A stretch of DNA of 64,000 nt from Croceivirga thetidis (GTDB lineage: Bacteria > Bacteroidota > Bacteroidia > Flavobacteriales > Flavobacteriaceae). The stretch covers positions 1,518,280 to 1,582,279 of the forward strand of contig NZ_JAAWWL010000002.1 in the NCBI RefSeq assembly GCF_012272815.1, written 5' to 3'. Below, piece after piece: positions 53,837 to 62,442 of the stretch. The notes beneath the pieces were generated by a model, which worked only from the letters and a program-made list of their open reading frames with translations, did no database searches and was not told the origin of the DNA. Made by a program: the position numbers and the translations under genes. The number at the start of each line of letters is the position of its first letter. Positions within the stretch are counted from its first letter, which is position 1.

Positions 53837-54028
53837 TTATTGTTGATCCCTTTTAGTTAATTCTGTTGCCAATCTTGCCACTGTTCGTCTTGTCTGACGA
53901 ATCTGCAATGGATTTTCTAATGGCGTTACAGCGTGTGCCATTTTCAAGTCCGCATGCTCCTTCTTCAATTCAGCCAATTTTTGCTGAAGCTCTTCAACCG
54001 ATAATTCTTTTATCTCTGCTTGTTTCAT
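53837..54028 (-). CDS. rpmC: 50S ribosomal protein L29
   Basis: A 63-residue helical-hairpin L29 at the exit of the peptide tunnel, with [19 protein letters not shown] and the C-terminal [20 protein letters not shown] preceding in-frame ATG (54031) is an equally possible start. Confidence 0.97.
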   Translation of the reverse strand: MKQAEIKELSVEELQQKLAELKKEHADLKMAHAVTPLENPLQIRQTRRTVARLATELTKRDQQ

Positions 54029-54040
54029 CATCTATCAGTT

Positions 54041-54460
54041 TTATTCAGCGTAGTCTCTAGCTACTATAAATTTTGTTTTTACAGGAAGCTTTTGAGCCGC
54101 CAAACGCAATGCTTCTTTAGCCACGTCATGAGGAACTCCCGCTACTTCAAACATGATTCTACCAGGTTTTACAACGGCTACCCAATATTCAGGGGCACCC
54201 TTACCCTTACCCATACGTACCTCTAGAGGCTTTTTGGTAATAGGTTTGTCTGGAAAAATCTTAATCCACAATTGCCCTTGACGTTTCATATAACGTGTCG
54301 CTGCAATACGAGCAGCCTCAATTTGACGGGAAGTAATGAATTTAGAATCCAAAGATTTTATACCAAACATTCCATTCGAAAGCTGGTGTCCTCTCTGGGA
54401 TAATCCCTTCATTCTACCCTTCTGGGCTTTTCTAAATTTTGTTCTTTTCGGCTGTAACAT
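54041..54460 (-). CDS. rplP: 50S ribosomal protein L16
   Basis: A 139-residue L16 that helps form the A-site of the 50S subunit: [18 protein letters not shown] at the start, [20 protein letters not shown] in the middle. Confidence 0.98.
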   Translation of the reverse strand: MLQPKRTKFRKAQKGRMKGLSQRGHQLSNGMFGIKSLDSKFITSRQIEAARIAATRYMKRQGQLWIKIFPDKPITKKPLEVRMGKGKGAPEYWVAVVKPGRIMFEVAGVPHDVAKEALRLAAQKLPVKTKFIVARDYAE

Positions 54461-54479
54461 CTTAGCTGTACTTTACCTT

Positions 54480-55196
54480 TTATTTTCTACGACGTTGTCT
54501 TTTTCCGCCGTCTTTGTTTCCTCCTTTTGAACCACCTTTTGAAAGTCCTACTAATGGTGAAAGCTCACGCTTACCATATACTTCCCCTTTCATGATCCAT
54601 ACCTTGATACCTAATCTACCATAAGTAGTATGAGCCTCTTCTAAAGCATAATCTACATCAGCTCTGAAAGTTGACAAAGGAATACGACCCTCTTTATAGG
54701 TCTCGGTTCTTGCCATTTCAGCACCATTCAATCGACCTGCAATCTGAATTTTAATTCCCTCAGCATTCATACGAATGGCAGCGGCAATGGCCATTTTTAT
54801 AGCTCTTCTATACGAAATTCTACTTTCAATTTGTCTTGCAACACTTGCTGCAACCAAATTGGCATCCAACTCAGGTCTTTTTATTTCGTGAATGTTGATT
54901 TGAACCTCCTTATTGGTGATTTTCTTCAACTCTTCCTTAAGCTTGTCAACCTCTTGACCGCCTTTTCCAATAATAATACCTGGTCTAGCTGTAGTAATCG
55001 TTACTGTGATAAGCTTTAAGGTTCTCTCGATGATTACCCTAGAAACACTAGCTTTGGCCAAACGGGCATGGATATATTTTCTGATTTTATCGTCTTCGGC
55101 CAACTTGTCGCCGTAGTCGTTACCACCGTACCAGTTGGACTCCCAGCCTCTAATAATACCTAAACGATTTCCTATCGGATTGGTCTTCTGTCCCAT
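54480..55196 (-). CDS. rpsC: 30S ribosomal protein S3
   Basis: A 238-residue S3 with a KH domain ([20 protein letters not shown]) and the C-terminal domain containing [21 protein letters not shown] Gly/Lys/Arg-rich tail follows. It forms part of the mRNA entry tunnel. Confidence 0.98.
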   Translation of the reverse strand: MGQKTNPIGNRLGIIRGWESNWYGGNDYGDKLAEDDKIRKYIHARLAKASVSRVIIERTLKLITVTITTARPGIIIGKGGQEVDKLKEELKKITNKEVQINIHEIKRPELDANLVAASVARQIESRISYRRAIKMAIAAAIRMNAEGIKIQIAGRLNGAEMARTETYKEGRIPLSTFRADVDYALEEAHTTYGRLGIKVWIMKGEVYGKRELSPLVGLSKGGSKGGNKDGGKRQRRRK

Positions 55197-55197
55197 A

Positions 55198-55617
55198 CTA
55201 TGCCGTTGTTTCTGTTGTTACATTATTATTTGCTCCTAAAACCATAGTAACATGATTGGAACGTTTTCTAATTCTGTGTGCACGACCTTGAGGCGCTGGT
55301 CTTAATCTCTTCAACATACTACCACCATCCACTCGTATCTCTTTGATAAAAAGATCGGCATCCTCAATACTTGCATCCTCATTTTTTGCCTCCCAATTCG
55401 CAATTGCAGAAAGTAATAGTTTCTCCAATCTTCTAGAAGCTTCTTTTTGGTTAAATCGAAGGATGGCCAGAGCCATTTCAATTTGCTTTCCTCTAATTAA
55501 GTCAGCAACCAATCTCATTTTTCGAGGCGAAGTTGGACAATTATTCAACTTAGCAAAGGCCAATTCTTTCTTCTCAGCCTTGATGCGTTCCGCCATATTT
55601 CTTTTTCGAACTCCCAT
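55198..55617 (-). CDS. rplV: 50S ribosomal protein L22
   Basis: A 139-residue L22 with [19 protein letters not shown] and a beta-hairpin loop [20 protein letters not shown] that reaches into the exit tunnel. One base separates it from rpsC. Confidence 0.98.
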   Translation of the reverse strand: MGVRKRNMAERIKAEKKELAFAKLNNCPTSPRKMRLVADLIRGKQIEMALAILRFNQKEASRRLEKLLLSAIANWEAKNEDASIEDADLFIKEIRVDGGSMLKRLRPAPQGRAHRIRKRSNHVTMVLGANNNVTTETTA

Positions 55618-55623
55618 CGCCTG

Positions 55624-55902
55624 TTACTTTTTACCTTTATTTTTCGCTCCCGCATGCCCGCGGAAGGAACGTGTTGGTGAAAATTCGCCCAACTTGTGGC
55701 CCACCATATTCTCAGTTACGTAAACTGGGACAAATTGCCTACCATTATGAACTGCTATGGTTTGACCTACAAAGTCAGGAGTTATCATTGAAGCTCTTGA
55801 CCAAGTTTTGATAACTGACTTTTTGCCAGATTCTACGTTGGCTTGAACTTTTTTCTCTAAACTGTGGTGAACGAAAGGTCCTTTTTTTAATGAACGTGCC
55901 AT
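55624..55902 (-). CDS. rpsS: 30S ribosomal protein S19
   Basis: A 92-residue S19 with [38 protein letters not shown] and [16 protein letters not shown]. Confidence 0.98.
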   Translation of the reverse strand: MARSLKKGPFVHHSLEKKVQANVESGKKSVIKTWSRASMITPDFVGQTIAVHNGRQFVPVYVTENMVGHKLGEFSPTRSFRGHAGAKNKGKK

Positions 55903-55912
55903 TTCTTATCTC

Positions 55913-56737
55913 TTATTTCTTTCTTCGTTCTACAATATATCTGTTACTTTCCTTGGTTAATGAACGAGTTCTATAACCTTTTGCCGGAATACCATTTCTG
56001 GATCTTGGGTGACCACCTGAGGCCCTACCTTCACCACCACCCATCGGGTGATCCACAGGGTTCATTACCACAGGTCTTGTTCTTGGTCTTCTACCTAACC
56101 ATCTGCTACGACCGGCTTTACCAGAAACCAATAACTGATGATCAGAATTTGATACTGCTCCAATAGTTGCCATACAAGTAGACAAAATCATTCTTGTCTC
56201 TCCAGACGGTAATTTAATAGTCACGAACTTGCCGTCCTTTGCCATTAGTTGGGCAAAAGTTCCAGCACTTCTCGCCATTACTGCGCCTTGCCCTGGACGT
56301 AACTCAATGCATGAGATAACAGTTCCTAGAGGAATGTTACTTAACGGCATCGCATTTCCAATTTCAGGACCTGCTTTTTCACCAGAAATCACTTTTTGAC
56401 CAACCTGCAGTCCGTTTTGTGCAATAATGTATCGCTTTTCACCATCCTTATATTCCAATAAGGCGATAAACGCAGTTCTGTTTGGATCGTATTGAATTGA
56501 CTTCACCTCAGCCGCAACACCTTGCTTATCACGTTTGAAGTCGATAATTCGATACCTTCTCTTATGACCCCCACCTCTGTGGCGCATGGTCATCTTTCCT
56601 TGACTGTTTCTACCTCCCGTTCTTTTTATCGGAGCGAGTAAACTCTTCTCCGGCTTATCAGTAGTAATCGCGTCAAATCCGTTTACTACTCTAAAACGCT
56701 GTCCGGGAGTAATGGGTTTTAATTTTCTAACTGACAT
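55913..56737 (-). CDS. rplB: 50S ribosomal protein L2
   Basis: A 274-residue L2 required for subunit joining and peptidyl transfer. The signature near the C-terminus is [20 protein letters not shown], and [16 protein letters not shown] is typical of the N-terminal part. Confidence 0.98.
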   Translation of the reverse strand: MSVRKLKPITPGQRFRVVNGFDAITTDKPEKSLLAPIKRTGGRNSQGKMTMRHRGGGHKRRYRIIDFKRDKQGVAAEVKSIQYDPNRTAFIALLEYKDGEKRYIIAQNGLQVGQKVISGEKAGPEIGNAMPLSNIPLGTVISCIELRPGQGAVMARSAGTFAQLMAKDGKFVTIKLPSGETRMILSTCMATIGAVSNSDHQLLVSGKAGRSRWLGRRPRTRPVVMNPVDHPMGGGEGRASGGHPRSRNGIPAKGYRTRSLTKESNRYIVERRKK

Positions 56738-56746
56738 TACCCTTTA

Positions 56747-57037
56747 TTATAGATTACTATAAAAATCAATGATATCACCCTCAGCCACATCAACAATGGC
56801 TTTCTTCATCATGTTGGTCTTACCGTGTTGAATACCAGTTTTGGTATATCTAGTTTTACGATTTGGACCATAATTCATGGTTCTCACCTTTTCAACAGAA
56901 ACACCATAGGTTGTTTCAACGGCTTCCTTAATTTCAAGCTTGTTGGCCTTTGGCTCAACAAAAAAACCATACCTGTTAAACAACTCGCTATCAGCGGTCA
57001 TTTTTTCAGTAATAATTGGCTTGATTAAAACACTCAT
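56747..57037 (-). CDS. rplW: 50S ribosomal protein L23
   Basis: A 96-residue L23 at the tunnel exit, docking site for trigger factor and SRP. It starts SVLIKPIITEKMTADSE and has ANKLEIKEAVETTYGVSVEK. Confidence 0.97.
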   Translation of the reverse strand: MSVLIKPIITEKMTADSELFNRYGFFVEPKANKLEIKEAVETTYGVSVEKVRTMNYGPNRKTRYTKTGIQHGKTNMMKKAIVDVAEGDIIDFYSNL

Positions 57038-57044
57038 CGCTTCT

Positions 57045-57674
57045 CTATTTACTTAGGTTAGCTTCCAATTCTTTTACCGCACCTTCAAGAAGAACAACAC
57101 TTTTGGCATTCATAATCTTGTAAGTACTTATTTCTGAGTCTCTTACAACTTCAGAACTCTTAAGGTTTCGAGACGACAAATAAACATTGTTATTTTCACC
57201 TCCTAATACAACCAATGATTTTTTGTCTTGGATGCCCAAAGAGCTTAAAAACTGCACAAAATCTTTTGTTCTAGGAGTATCAAAATCGAAATCCTCAACG
57301 ATTAACAACTCTTTATCCTTTGACTTCAAGCTCAAAGCAGATTTTCTAGCCAAACGTTTCACGTTTTTGTTCAACTTCTGACCGTAATCTTTTGGTCTAG
57401 GACCGAAAATTCGACCACCACCACGAAAAACGGGAGATTTTATACTACCTGCCCTTGCGGTACCGGTCCCTTTTTGTTTTTTGATTTTTCGAGTACTTCC
57501 CGCAATTTCAGCGCGTTCTTTTGCTTTGTGTGTACCTTGTCTTTGGTGAGCCAAATATTGCTTCACATCAAGATAAATGGCATGCTCATTTGGCTCAATT
57601 CCGAATACCTTGTCTGAAAGCTCAACCTTACGACCTGTATCTTTACCTTTTACATCTAATACTGCTACTTTCAT
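57045..57674 (-). CDS. rplD: 50S ribosomal protein L4
   Basis: A 209-residue L4 whose extended loop (KKQKGTGTARAGSIKSPVFR, GGGRIFGPRPKDYG) lines the exit tunnel. In E. coli L4 also represses the S10 operon; the unusual leader between rpsJ and rplC is a place to look for similar control. Confidence 0.98.
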   Translation of the reverse strand: MKVAVLDVKGKDTGRKVELSDKVFGIEPNEHAIYLDVKQYLAHQRQGTHKAKERAEIAGSTRKIKKQKGTGTARAGSIKSPVFRGGGRIFGPRPKDYGQKLNKNVKRLARKSALSLKSKDKELLIVEDFDFDTPRTKDFVQFLSSLGIQDKKSLVVLGGENNNVYLSSRNLKSSEVVRDSEISTYKIMNAKSVVLLEGAVKELEANLSK

Positions 57675-57678
57675 GACC

Positions 57679-58296
57679 TTATTTTTCTACGGTTACGTAA
57701 GCATTTTTATGACCAGGAATGGCACCTTTAACCACTAAAAGGTTTTTCTCAGGAACCACTTTTAAAATCCTCAGGTTTTGAACGGTTACTCTTTCGCCTC
57801 CCATCCTACCAGCCATACGCAATCCCTTCACTACTTTTGAAGGAGTCGAAGCCGCACCGATGGAACCTGGAGCACGTAGTCTGTTATGCTGACCGTGAGT
57901 TGCTTGACCAACACCGGCAAAACCGTGCCTCTTTACCACACCTTGAAAGCCTTTACCCTTTGATGTACCTATTACATCAACAAATTCGCCTTCCGCAAAT
58001 AAATCAACACCTATGGTATCACCTAATTTATATTCTCCTTCAAAATCTCGGAACTCAACGACTTTTTTCTTAGGCGATGCACCTGCTTTTTTGTAATGAC
58101 CTTGTTCGGCCTTGCTAGTGCGTTTTTCTGCCTTGTCATCGAAACCGAGTTGAAGGGCACTGTACCCATCTACCTCTTCGGTTCTGACTTGGGTAACCAC
58201 ACATGGTCCAGCTTCGATTACTGTACAAGGAATATTCTTCCCGTTCTCATCGAAGATGCTGGTCATGCCGATTTTTTTTCCAATTAACCCAGACAT
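57679..58296 (-). CDS. rplC: 50S ribosomal protein L3
   Basis: A 205-residue L3 with [18 protein letters not shown] at the N-terminus and the 23S-reaching loop [18 protein letters not shown] and [15 protein letters not shown]. It is preceded by a 162-bp spacer with a terminator-like hairpin, so its expression may be set separately from rpsJ. Confidence 0.98.
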   Translation of the reverse strand: MSGLIGKKIGMTSIFDENGKNIPCTVIEAGPCVVTQVRTEEVDGYSALQLGFDDKAEKRTSKAEQGHYKKAGASPKKKVVEFRDFEGEYKLGDTIGVDLFAEGEFVDVIGTSKGKGFQGVVKRHGFAGVGQATHGQHNRLRAPGSIGAASTPSKVVKGLRMAGRMGGERVTVQNLRILKVVPEKNLLVVKGAIPGHKNAYVTVEK

Positions 58297-58328
58297 ACTA
58301 TCTATTGTTTTACTTTTTATTTAGTTAC

Positions 58329-58379
58329 ACCCATTTTTTGGGCAAAAAAATTGGGTCAAAGAATATTTTCTGTGACCCA
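58329..58379 (-). terminator. Terminator-like hairpin and overlapping alternative hairpin, rpsJ-rplC spacer
   Basis: On the minus-strand RNA, TGGGTCA (58373-58379) pairs with TGACCCA (58352-58358), and inside it TTCT/AGAA adds four more pairs after one mismatch; a run of seven T (58344-58350) follows directly. This is a strong Rho-independent-like signal between co-directional ribosomal genes. The ACCCA of its second arm plus the T-run can instead pair with AAAAAA-TGGGT at 58329-58339, giving a mutually exclusive hairpin. Attenuation, partial termination or RNA processing is plausible; the order of arms (terminator first) differs from a classical attenuator. Confidence 0.65.
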
Positions 58380-58458
58380 GATTTTGTATTCTTTTCTCCG
58401 TTTTTCCTTCGCTCGCAGCTTAGGACATGTTATCCCTTTTTTCTAAGGGCGTGCAAAC

Positions 58459-58764
58459 TTACACTTTTATTTCGACTTCCACACCACTTGGAAGCTCTAA
58501 TTTCATTAAAGCATCAATCGTTTTGGAAGAAGAGCTATAAATATCAAGCAAACGCTTGTATGAACTCAGTTGAAATTGCTCTCTTGATTTCTTGTTCACG
58601 TGTGGAGAACGCAAAACCGTAAAGATTTTCTTGTGTGTTGGTAATGGAATTGGACCCGTTACCACTGCACCTGTTGTTTTAACAGTCTTTACAATCTTTT
58701 CAGCAGATTTGTCCACCAAATTGTGGTCGTAAGACTTTAATTTAATTCTAATTTTTTGACTCAT
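58459..58764 (-). CDS. rpsJ: 30S ribosomal protein S10
   Basis: A 101-residue S10 (also the NusE partner of NusB in antitermination) with [39 protein letters not shown] and [16 protein letters not shown]. It follows fusA directly, so the str and S10 operons are fused; tuf, often between them, is missing. Confidence 0.98.
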   Translation of the reverse strand: MSQKIRIKLKSYDHNLVDKSAEKIVKTVKTTGAVVTGPIPLPTHKKIFTVLRSPHVNKKSREQFQLSSYKRLLDIYSSSSKTIDALMKLELPSGVEVEIKV

Positions 58765-58774
58765 CTTCTGAAAA

Positions 58775-60904
58775 TTATGCGGTTACACCTTTAGTTGCCT
58801 TAATAACTTCTTCTGCAATGTTAGAAGGAGTTTCGGCATAATGTGAAAATTCCATTGTAGATGTTGCTCGACCAGAACTCAAGGTTCTTAGCGAAGTAAC
58901 ATATCCGAACATTTCTGAAAGTGGTACCTCAGCCTTAACAACCTTAGAACCTGCCCTATCGTCCATATTGTTGACCTGACCTCTTCTTCGGTTCAAATCT
59001 CCAACGATATCACCCATGTTTTCTTCCGGAGTCAATACTTCCAACTTCATAATAGGTTCCATCAAAACAGCTCTCGCTTTTTTAGCAGCTTCTTTGTAGC
59101 CAAGTTTAGCAGCCAATTCGAATGACAAGGAATCAGAATCCACAGGGTGGAAAGAACCATCTTTCAAGGTAATCTTCATACTATCCATCTCGAATCCAGC
59201 CAAAGGACCATTCTTCATTGCCTCTTTGAATCCTTTTTCTACAGACGGGATATATTCTTTAGGAATATTACCACCTTTAATTACATTAACAAACTCCAAT
59301 CCAGCTCCAGCTTCTTCACTAGCTGGCTCCATTGTAAATACGATATCAGCGAATTTACCACGACCACCTGTCTGTTTCTTGTAAGTCTCTCTATGATCAG
59401 CCGTAGCTGTAAGTGCTTCCTTGTACTCAACTTGAGGTTGACCTTGGTTGACCTCAACTTTAAATTCTCGTCGTAAACGGTCAACAATAATATCTAAGTG
59501 AAGCTCACCCATACCAGAAATAATGGTTTGGCCGGAAGCTTCATCAGTTTTTACTTGAAATGTTGGATCTTCTTCTGCCAATTTGGCCAAAGACATTCCC
59601 AACTTGTCAACATCAGCTTTTGTTTTAGGCTCTACAGCGATACCGATTACAGGGTCAGGGAAATCCATGCTCTCAAGAACAATTGGATGTTTCTCCGCTG
59701 ACATGGTGTCACCGGTCTTGATATCTTTAAAGCCAACAGCTGCACCAATATCACCAGCCTCGATATAATCGATAGCATTTTGCTTATTGGAGTGCATCTG
59801 ATAGATTCTAGAAATACGCTCTTTTTTACCTGACCTATTATTAAGGATATAAGAACCCGCATCTAAACGACCTGAATACGCTCTAAAGAAAGCCAATCGA
59901 CCAACAAAAGGGTCAGTGGCAATTTTAAAAGCTAAAGCCGCAAACGGTTCTTTCGGGTCTGGCTTGCGTGTAATTTCTTCACCTGAATGAGGATCTGTTC
60001 CTACGATATCGTCCTTATCCAAAGGAGAAGGCAAGTATCGGCAAACACAATCCAATAAAAACTGTACACCTTTATTCTTAAAGGCAGAACCACATACCAT
60101 AGGTATAATAGCTCTATCCATCACAGCAGCCCTCAGTGCAGCATGTACTTCTTCTTCAGTGATGGAATCTTCATCTTCAAAGAATTTTTCCATCAATTCT
60201 TCATCGTACTCCGCAACTGCTTCGATTAAGGCTGCACGATATTCGCGAACCTCTTCCTCCATTTCTGCAGGAATATCTACTACATCGAAGGTTGAACCAA
60301 AGTTCTCATCATGCCAAACAATCGCACGGTTCTTCGCTAGGTCAACAATGCCTTTAAAATCAGCTTCCTCACCTATAGGTAAAACAATTGGCACTGCATT
60401 AGAACCCAACATTTCTTTAACCTGCTTACACACGTTAAGGAAATTTGACCCTTGACGGTCCATTTTGTTTACGAAACCAATTCGTGGTACCTTATAATTA
60501 TCAGCTAGCCTCCAGTTGGTTTCAGATTGTGGCTCTACACCATCAACCGCACTAAATAAGAAAACCAACCCATCTAATACACGTAATGAACGATTTACCT
60601 CAACCGTAAAGTCAACGTGACCGGGAGTGTCGATTATATTAAAGTGGTAATCCTTCGCATCTGCTGTGGGTTTACCTTGTTCTGTAGGGAACTGCCATGT
60701 ACACGTTGTAGCTGCAGAAGTAATGGTGATACCACGTTCCTGCTCTTGCTCCATCCAGTCCATAGTTGCAGCCCCATCGTGCACCTCACCTATCTTGTGA
60801 CTAACACCTGTATAAAAAAGGACACGTTCTGTTGTAGTGGTTTTACCAGCATCAATGTGCGCAGCAATTCCAATATTTCTAGTGAATTTTAAATCTCTTG
60901 CCAT
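58775..60904 (-). CDS. fusA: Elongation factor G
   Basis: A 709-residue translational GTPase that drives translocation and, with RRF, recycling. G motifs are [32 protein letters not shown] and [10 protein letters not shown]; switch I has [15 protein letters not shown]. Domains II-V follow, with [14 protein letters not shown] in domain IV. Confidence 0.98.
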   Translation of the reverse strand: MARDLKFTRNIGIAAHIDAGKTTTTERVLFYTGVSHKIGEVHDGAATMDWMEQEQERGITITSAATTCTWQFPTEQGKPTADAKDYHFNIIDTPGHVDFTVEVNRSLRVLDGLVFLFSAVDGVEPQSETNWRLADNYKVPRIGFVNKMDRQGSNFLNVCKQVKEMLGSNAVPIVLPIGEEADFKGIVDLAKNRAIVWHDENFGSTFDVVDIPAEMEEEVREYRAALIEAVAEYDEELMEKFFEDEDSITEEEVHAALRAAVMDRAIIPMVCGSAFKNKGVQFLLDCVCRYLPSPLDKDDIVGTDPHSGEEITRKPDPKEPFAALAFKIATDPFVGRLAFFRAYSGRLDAGSYILNNRSGKKERISRIYQMHSNKQNAIDYIEAGDIGAAVGFKDIKTGDTMSAEKHPIVLESMDFPDPVIGIAVEPKTKADVDKLGMSLAKLAEEDPTFQVKTDEASGQTIISGMGELHLDIIVDRLRREFKVEVNQGQPQVEYKEALTATADHRETYKKQTGGRGKFADIVFTMEPASEEAGAGLEFVNVIKGGNIPKEYIPSVEKGFKEAMKNGPLAGFEMDSMKITLKDGSFHPVDSDSLSFELAAKLGYKEAAKKARAVLMEPIMKLEVLTPEENMGDIVGDLNRRRGQVNNMDDRAGSKVVKAEVPLSEMFGYVTSLRTLSSGRATSTMEFSHYAETPSNIAEEVIKATKGVTA

Positions 60905-60911
60905 TTTTCAA

Positions 60912-61388
60912 TTAAAATCTGAAGTGTGAGAATGCTTTATTAGCCTCGGCCATTTTGTGGGTATCCACTCTTTTCTTTACAGCTGCGCCCTCTTCTTTTG
61001 CAGCGGCCAAAATCTCGGAAGCCAACTTCTGTGCCATTGATTTTTCATTTCGCTTGCGGGCAAAACTAATTAACCACTTCATGGCAGTAGAAATTTTCCT
61101 GTCTGGACGAATTTGCATTGGAATTTGAAAAGTAGCACCACCGACTCGTCTACTCCTAACCTCAACATGAGGCATTACGTTTGAAAGGGCTTCCTTCCAA
61201 AGTTCGAGGGCAGATTTCTCTTCGTCGGTCTTCTTTTGATCTACGATATCAATGGCATCGTAAAAAATCTTGTAGGCAACGGATTTCTTACCGTCCCACA
61301 TCATCATATTTACAAAACGCGTTACCAGTTGGTCATTGAACCTTGGGTCTGGTAACAATGGTCGTTTTTTCGCTTGTCTTTTTCTCAT
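60912..61388 (-). CDS. rpsG: 30S ribosomal protein S7
   Basis: A 158-residue S7, assembly initiator of the 30S head, with [40 protein letters not shown] and the C-terminal [14 protein letters not shown]. Confidence 0.98.
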   Translation of the reverse strand: MRKRQAKKRPLLPDPRFNDQLVTRFVNMMMWDGKKSVAYKIFYDAIDIVDQKKTDEEKSALELWKEALSNVMPHVEVRSRRVGGATFQIPMQIRPDRKISTAMKWLISFARKRNEKSMAQKLASEILAAAKEEGAAVKKRVDTHKMAEANKAFSHFRF

Positions 61389-61394
61389 CGAATC

Positions 61395-61769
61395 TTACTT
61401 TTTAGGTTGTTTTGCACCATACTTGGAACGACGTTGGGTTCTACCGGCAACTCCGGCAGTATCCAATGCTCCACGTACGATGTGATACCTAACTCCTGGT
61501 AAATCTTTTACCCTTCCGCCTCTAACCAATACTATCGAGTGCTCTTGGAGATTGTGACCCTCACCTGGGATGTACGCGTTCACTTCTTTACCATTGGTCA
61601 ACCTAACCCTTGCTACTTTACGCATAGCAGAGTTTGGTTTTTTAGGTGTAGTAGTGTAAACACGTGTGCACACCCCTCTTCGTTGAGGGCACGAATCCAA
61701 AGCAGCCGATTTACTCTTCTTGGTAATTGTGGCCCTTCCTTTTCGTACTAATTGTGAAATTGTTGGCAT
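61395..61769 (-). CDS. rpsL: 30S ribosomal protein S12
   Basis: A 124-residue S12 of the decoding centre: [20 protein letters not shown] with the Lys pair where streptomycin-resistance changes arise (wild-type KKPNSA here), and [19 protein letters not shown]. First gene of the r-protein superoperon, reading toward lower coordinates. Confidence 0.98.
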   Translation of the reverse strand: MPTISQLVRKGRATITKKSKSAALDSCPQRRGVCTRVYTTTPKKPNSAMRKVARVRLTNGKEVNAYIPGEGHNLQEHSIVLVRGGRVKDLPGVRYHIVRGALDTAGVAGRTQRRSKYGAKQPKK

Positions 61770-61793
61770 TAAATATTATTTATTAATGTATAA

Positions 61794-61809
61794 CCCCGAT
61801 TTTTTGGGG
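61794..61809 (-). promoter_or_regulatory. Hairpin in the rpsL leader
   Basis: On the minus-strand RNA, AGCCCC pairs with GGGGTT (four G-C pairs plus a G-U and an A-U) around an A-rich 8-nt loop, between the promoter and the rpsL ATG. It would sit at the very 5' end of the superoperon mRNA, where it could stabilise the transcript or hold a control site. Confidence 0.5.
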
Positions 61810-61812
61810 CTG

Positions 61813-61843
61813 CAAATGTAGAAATAATTAGTAATAATTCAAA
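61813..61843 (-). promoter_or_regulatory. Promoter of the ribosomal protein superoperon
   Basis: On the minus strand TTTG (61840-61843) is followed by exactly 19 bp and TACATTTG (61813-61820), a perfect match to the Bacteroidota housekeeping consensus TTG-N19-TAnnTTTG. Transcription would start near 61806 and give a leader of about 40 nt before rpsL. Confidence 0.8.
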
Positions 61844-62383
61844 CCATCGAGGACATAATAATCTAAATACCAATTTCACACAGCAAAATTCGATTTCCAT
61901 CTATAATATATTAAGGTATGGTTTAAAACTATTTTCCTGTTCAATTCCAAAATCCGAATGCCATGGACTGGCTTTTCAATATGGTCTTTACTTATCCTAA
62001 ATCCGAACTAATGAAATAATGTGCATTAATTAAGAAATTTCAAAATCTTAAAAATTCGAATTAAAACAATATTATTATGTGACGACCAAACCATATTGTA
62101 ACATTGAAAACCAGGGGTGCTTAAATCGCTTGACAAACCTCAGGCATTATTCTAGATGAAATTTTTAGTGCCAATTAAAACTAAACAGCTTCCATAATTT
62201 AAATTCCCTAACCGTAATCTTCCCTTGAGCGATTTTAAATCCCTTTAAATAAGCCAAGGCCAGATACCTATTTGCATTATTTCAAAATTTCAGGGCATAA
62301 AATTGAAGTATCTTCTTTAAACAAGGATGTACTTAAGAAAATGGCAATGAAGGTTAATTTCCTAAAGTTTTATTAAAATTATT
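61844..62383. other. AT-rich intergenic stretch without recognisable genes
   Basis: About 540 bp upstream of the SusC-like gene and behind the rpsL promoter. The longest ATG-started frame that I find is 43 codons on the minus strand and overlaps the rpsL promoter, so I do not accept it. No tRNA, terminator or repeat stands out. It may hold binding sites for regulators of the SusC gene. Confidence 0.5.
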
Positions 62384-62413
62384 TTGGATTATTAACATGA
62401 TTTTTTCACTTTC
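62384..62413 (+). promoter_or_regulatory. Candidate promoter of the SusC-like gene
   Basis: TTG at 62384-62386, then 19 bp, then TCACTTTC at 62406-62413 (a partial match to TAnnTTTG). The ATG is 30 bp further on. Spacing fits well; the -7 box is imperfect. Confidence 0.35.
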
Positions 62414-62442
62414 GTGCTTAGCTAATTCAAATAATTTAACAA

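Noticed and set aside
61776-61900. 43-codon minus-strand frame behind rpsL
   Set aside because: It runs straight through the perfect rpsL promoter and leader hairpin and shows no protein-like pattern.
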